From: JAKFWF01 sp031367505
GTDB taxonomy: Bacteria > Pseudomonadota > Alphaproteobacteria > Rhizobiales > Hyphomicrobiaceae
Assembly (NCBI GenBank): GCA_031367505.1
Contig: JANLPY010000076.1
Span: 1-6,303 of the forward strand
Reading direction: 5' to 3'
Length of the DNA stretch: 6,303 nucleotides
Part shown: in pieces, positions 5,360 through 6,303 of the stretch
Layout: every line of letters starts with the position of its first letter
How positions within the stretch are numbered: position 1 is the stretch's first letter
Position numbers and translations under genes: made by a program
Notes under the pieces: generated by a model
What the model saw: the letters and a program-made list of their open reading frames with translations, nothing else
What the model was told of the DNA's origin: nothing
Database searches by the model: none

Positions 5360-6089
5360 GATCGTCAAGATCGAAACCGTCCGGCTGCACAAGGACGGCA
5401 CGCCAATCGACGTTTCCTCCACAGCTGCGCCGATTTCCTACAACGGTCGCATTACCTCCGTCAGCTTGATGATGGAAGACATCAGGGAGCGAAAGGGGCG
5501 AGAATTGCAGGTCATTCTGCTCAATCGTGAGCTGGCCCACCGGGTCAAGAATACACTCGCCGTTATTCAGTCGATCGCCAACCAGACGATGCGCTCGACG
5601 CCCGACCCCGAGGATTTCCGCATCGCCTTCCAGGGCCGGCTGCAGTCACTGGCTGCCGCGAACGATTTGCTGATGCAGACGAGCTGGCAGGGCGCCGAGC
5701 TCCGAGAATTCATCGACCGATTGCTGGCGCCGCTCATGCCGCGCGCATCCCGACAGCTCGAAAAATGCGGTCCGAAAACGCACCTCCCGGCTGAAATGTC
5801 GATTCCGGTTGGGCTCGCCTTGCATGAACTTGGAACCAACGCCATCAAGCACGGTGCCTGGTCGAGCCCCTCCGGTTCGGTTCACTTGAGCTGGACCATC
5901 GAGTATGAGGACGGCGAAAAGCATCTCGTCATGACCTGGACGGAGTCTGGAGGCCCGCCGATTGCGCCACCGACGCGGAGCGGCTTCGGCACGACGATCA
6001 TCGAGCGGGGAATCCCAAACGCCAAGGTAGCACGGACGTTTGCGGTGACGGGCATGATTTGCAGGATCGATATGCCGTTGCCGGCCTGA
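5295..6089 (+). CDS. Catalytic half of the split kinase (end of PAS2 plus HWE kinase domain)
   Basis: This frame gives up to 264 aa from ATG 5295. Residues 1-68 are the C-terminal half of a PAS/PAC domain (VRLHKDGTPIDVSSTAAPI, MMEDIRERK). H82 in NRELAHRVKNTLAVIQSIANQT is the phosphoacceptor. The N box is LHELGTNAIKHGAWS (H177, N182) and the G1 region is WTESGGPPIAPPTRSGFGTTIIERG (W215, E217). The His in the N box and the W-x-E give the HWE class its name (HWE_HK, PF07536) and separate it from ordinary HisKA kinases. No clear Shine-Dalgarno lies before ATG 5295 and it cuts a PAS domain, so independent expression is unlikely; translational re-entry near the upstream stop is possible because the two frames overlap by 65 nt. 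All key catalytic residues are intact. Confidence 0.72.
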   Translation: MLVPEARKQEMKEKLIAAAMGEIVKIETVRLHKDGTPIDVSSTAAPISYNGRITSVSLMMEDIRERKGRELQVILLNRELAHRVKNTLAVIQSIANQTMRSTPDPEDFRIAFQGRLQSLAAANDLLMQTSWQGAELREFIDRLLAPLMPRASRQLEKCGPKTHLPAEMSIPVGLALHELGTNAIKHGAWSSPSGSVHLSWTIEYEDGEKHLVMTWTESGGPPIAPPTRSGFGTTIIERGIPNAKVARTFAVTGMICRIDMPLPA

Positions 6090-6099
6090 ACAGCCGGCA
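6079..6099 (+). terminator. Perfect 7-bp GC-rich hairpin spanning the kinase stop codon
   Basis: TGCCGGC (6079-6085) pairs with GCCGGCA (6093-6099) around a 7-nt loop that contains the TGA stop (6087-6089). The nearest T-run (TTTT at 6121-6124) is over 20 nt downstream, so this is not a standard intrinsic terminator. It could still stabilise the 3' end of the transcript. Confidence 0.3.
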
Positions 6100-6174
6100 T
6101 GAGCCGTCGACAACTATTGCTTTTGGCGACCGCTTAAACCGAAGTTCCCCGTTCGTCGCTGGCGATCTCCCTGC

Positions 6175-6200
6175 CGTTTCAATCCGTTGTGATTGAAGCG
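6175..6200. terminator. 10-bp hairpin in the spacer between convergent genes
   Basis: CGTTTCAATC (6175-6184) pairs with GATTGAAGCG (6191-6200) around the 6-nt loop CGTTGT, with one G-T pair. It lies between the plus-strand kinase and the minus-strand gene ending at 6217, where a shared bidirectional terminator would sit. There is no T-run on either side, so the call is weak. Apart from this and the hairpin at 6079-6099, the spacer 6090-6216 holds nothing I can identify. Confidence 0.3.
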
Positions 6201-6216
6201 GGGCGGGCGTTACTGT

Positions 6217-6303
6217 CTACATTGCGATGGCGGCGACGAGGTCGAGGGCCTGCTGCTGCTTCGAGTTGGAGCGGGTGGTCAGTTTGAATATGGCTTCGCC
6301 GGG
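6217..6303 (-). CDS. C-terminal end of an unidentified gene running off the right edge
   Basis: The last 28 codons of a minus-strand frame end at TAG (6219-6217). The peptide includes EAIFKLTTRSNSKQQQALDL and ends VAAIAM. Almost every third codon position is G or C on the minus strand, while the opposite strand gives an unlikely Cys-rich product, so coding on the minus strand is favoured. I recognise no family from so short a tail; it converges on the kinase gene with 127 bp between stops. Confidence 0.4.
   Translation of the reverse strand, partial: PGEAIFKLTTRSNSKQQQALDLVAAIAM

Larger units (their letters stand above)
3677..6089 (+). pseudogene. Membrane-bound HWE-family sensor histidine kinase, split by a +1 frameshift
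   Basis: Removing one A from the run AAAAAA at 5281-5286 gives a single 803-aa kinase. The join then reads EVTGKTLSMLVPEAR, a textbook PAS segment, whereas the sequenced frame leaves the PAS pattern after VTGK and stops at 5357-5359. Domain order in the repaired protein is: TM1 about 26-48, periplasmic sensing domain about 49-286, TM2 about 287-309, linker/HAMP-like region 310-365, PAS1 about 371-485, PAS2 about 494-606, then the HWE dimerisation and ATPase domains 610-803. Family members autophosphorylate on the His of the H box and pass phosphate to receivers such as PhyR or single-domain regulators. Start GTG 3677 has an excellent AAAGGAGG (3661-3668) 8 nt upstream. No EcfG motif was found ahead of it. 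As sequenced, the sensor half and catalytic half are in different frames, so signalling would be lost unless this is a sequencing error or slippage corrects it. Confidence 0.85.

Noticed and set aside
6176..6199. GTTTCAATCC...GATTGAAGC resembles the ends of some CRISPR repeats.
   Set aside because: There is only one copy in the window, with no second repeat or spacer pattern and no cas gene. It is treated as a simple hairpin.

Overview
The window looks like chromosomal DNA of an alphaproteobacterium, most likely order Hyphomicrobiales/Rhizobiales (Bradyrhizobium or a relative). The grounds are high GC with G/C-rich third codon positions, an HWE-family sensor kinase, a long-form AI-2E-type permease as I recall it from rhizobia, and promoter motifs matching the alphaproteobacterial general stress sigma factor EcfG (GGAAC-N16-CGTT). 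The assignment rests on these features, not on a marker gene.

Layout. Positions 1-242 hold no convincing gene, only a small hairpin near the left edge. A flavin reductase of the ChrR/YieF type (243-797, minus) is divergent from an AI-2E family permease (1003-2674, plus). The permease reading frame is broken twice, at about 1189 and 2132, and each break is repaired by restoring one C to a CCC run. Between the two genes are two back-to-back exact EcfG-type promoters. A third exact copy overlaps the permease stop codon and precedes a 66-aa hydrophilic ORF (2712-2912, plus) that has a good ribosome binding site. Convergent to it is a single-domain response regulator (2960-3331, minus), preceded on the same strand by a 40-aa one-helix membrane protein (3463-3585, minus) with a strong Shine-Dalgarno and a near-consensus EcfG promoter. 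Divergent from these is a large membrane-bound HWE histidine kinase (3677-6089, plus), split into two frames by one extra A in a run at 5281-5286. The right end has a hairpin-bearing spacer and the last 28 codons of an unidentified minus-strand gene.

How the genes may work together. Kinases of the HWE/HisKA_2 group and single-domain receivers are the usual inputs to the PhyR-NepR-EcfG stress cascade. Here such a pair sits next to four genes with EcfG-type promoters: a redox enzyme, a membrane permease and two small proteins. I infer a stress-response locus in which the kinase and receiver sense a signal through a periplasmic domain and two PAS domains, and the neighbours are output genes. No phyR, nepR or ecfG lies in the window, so the link is inferred from promoters and context.

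Caution. Three single-base indels, all in short homopolymer runs, break two long genes. This could be pseudogenisation or sequencing error; the sequence alone cannot decide.
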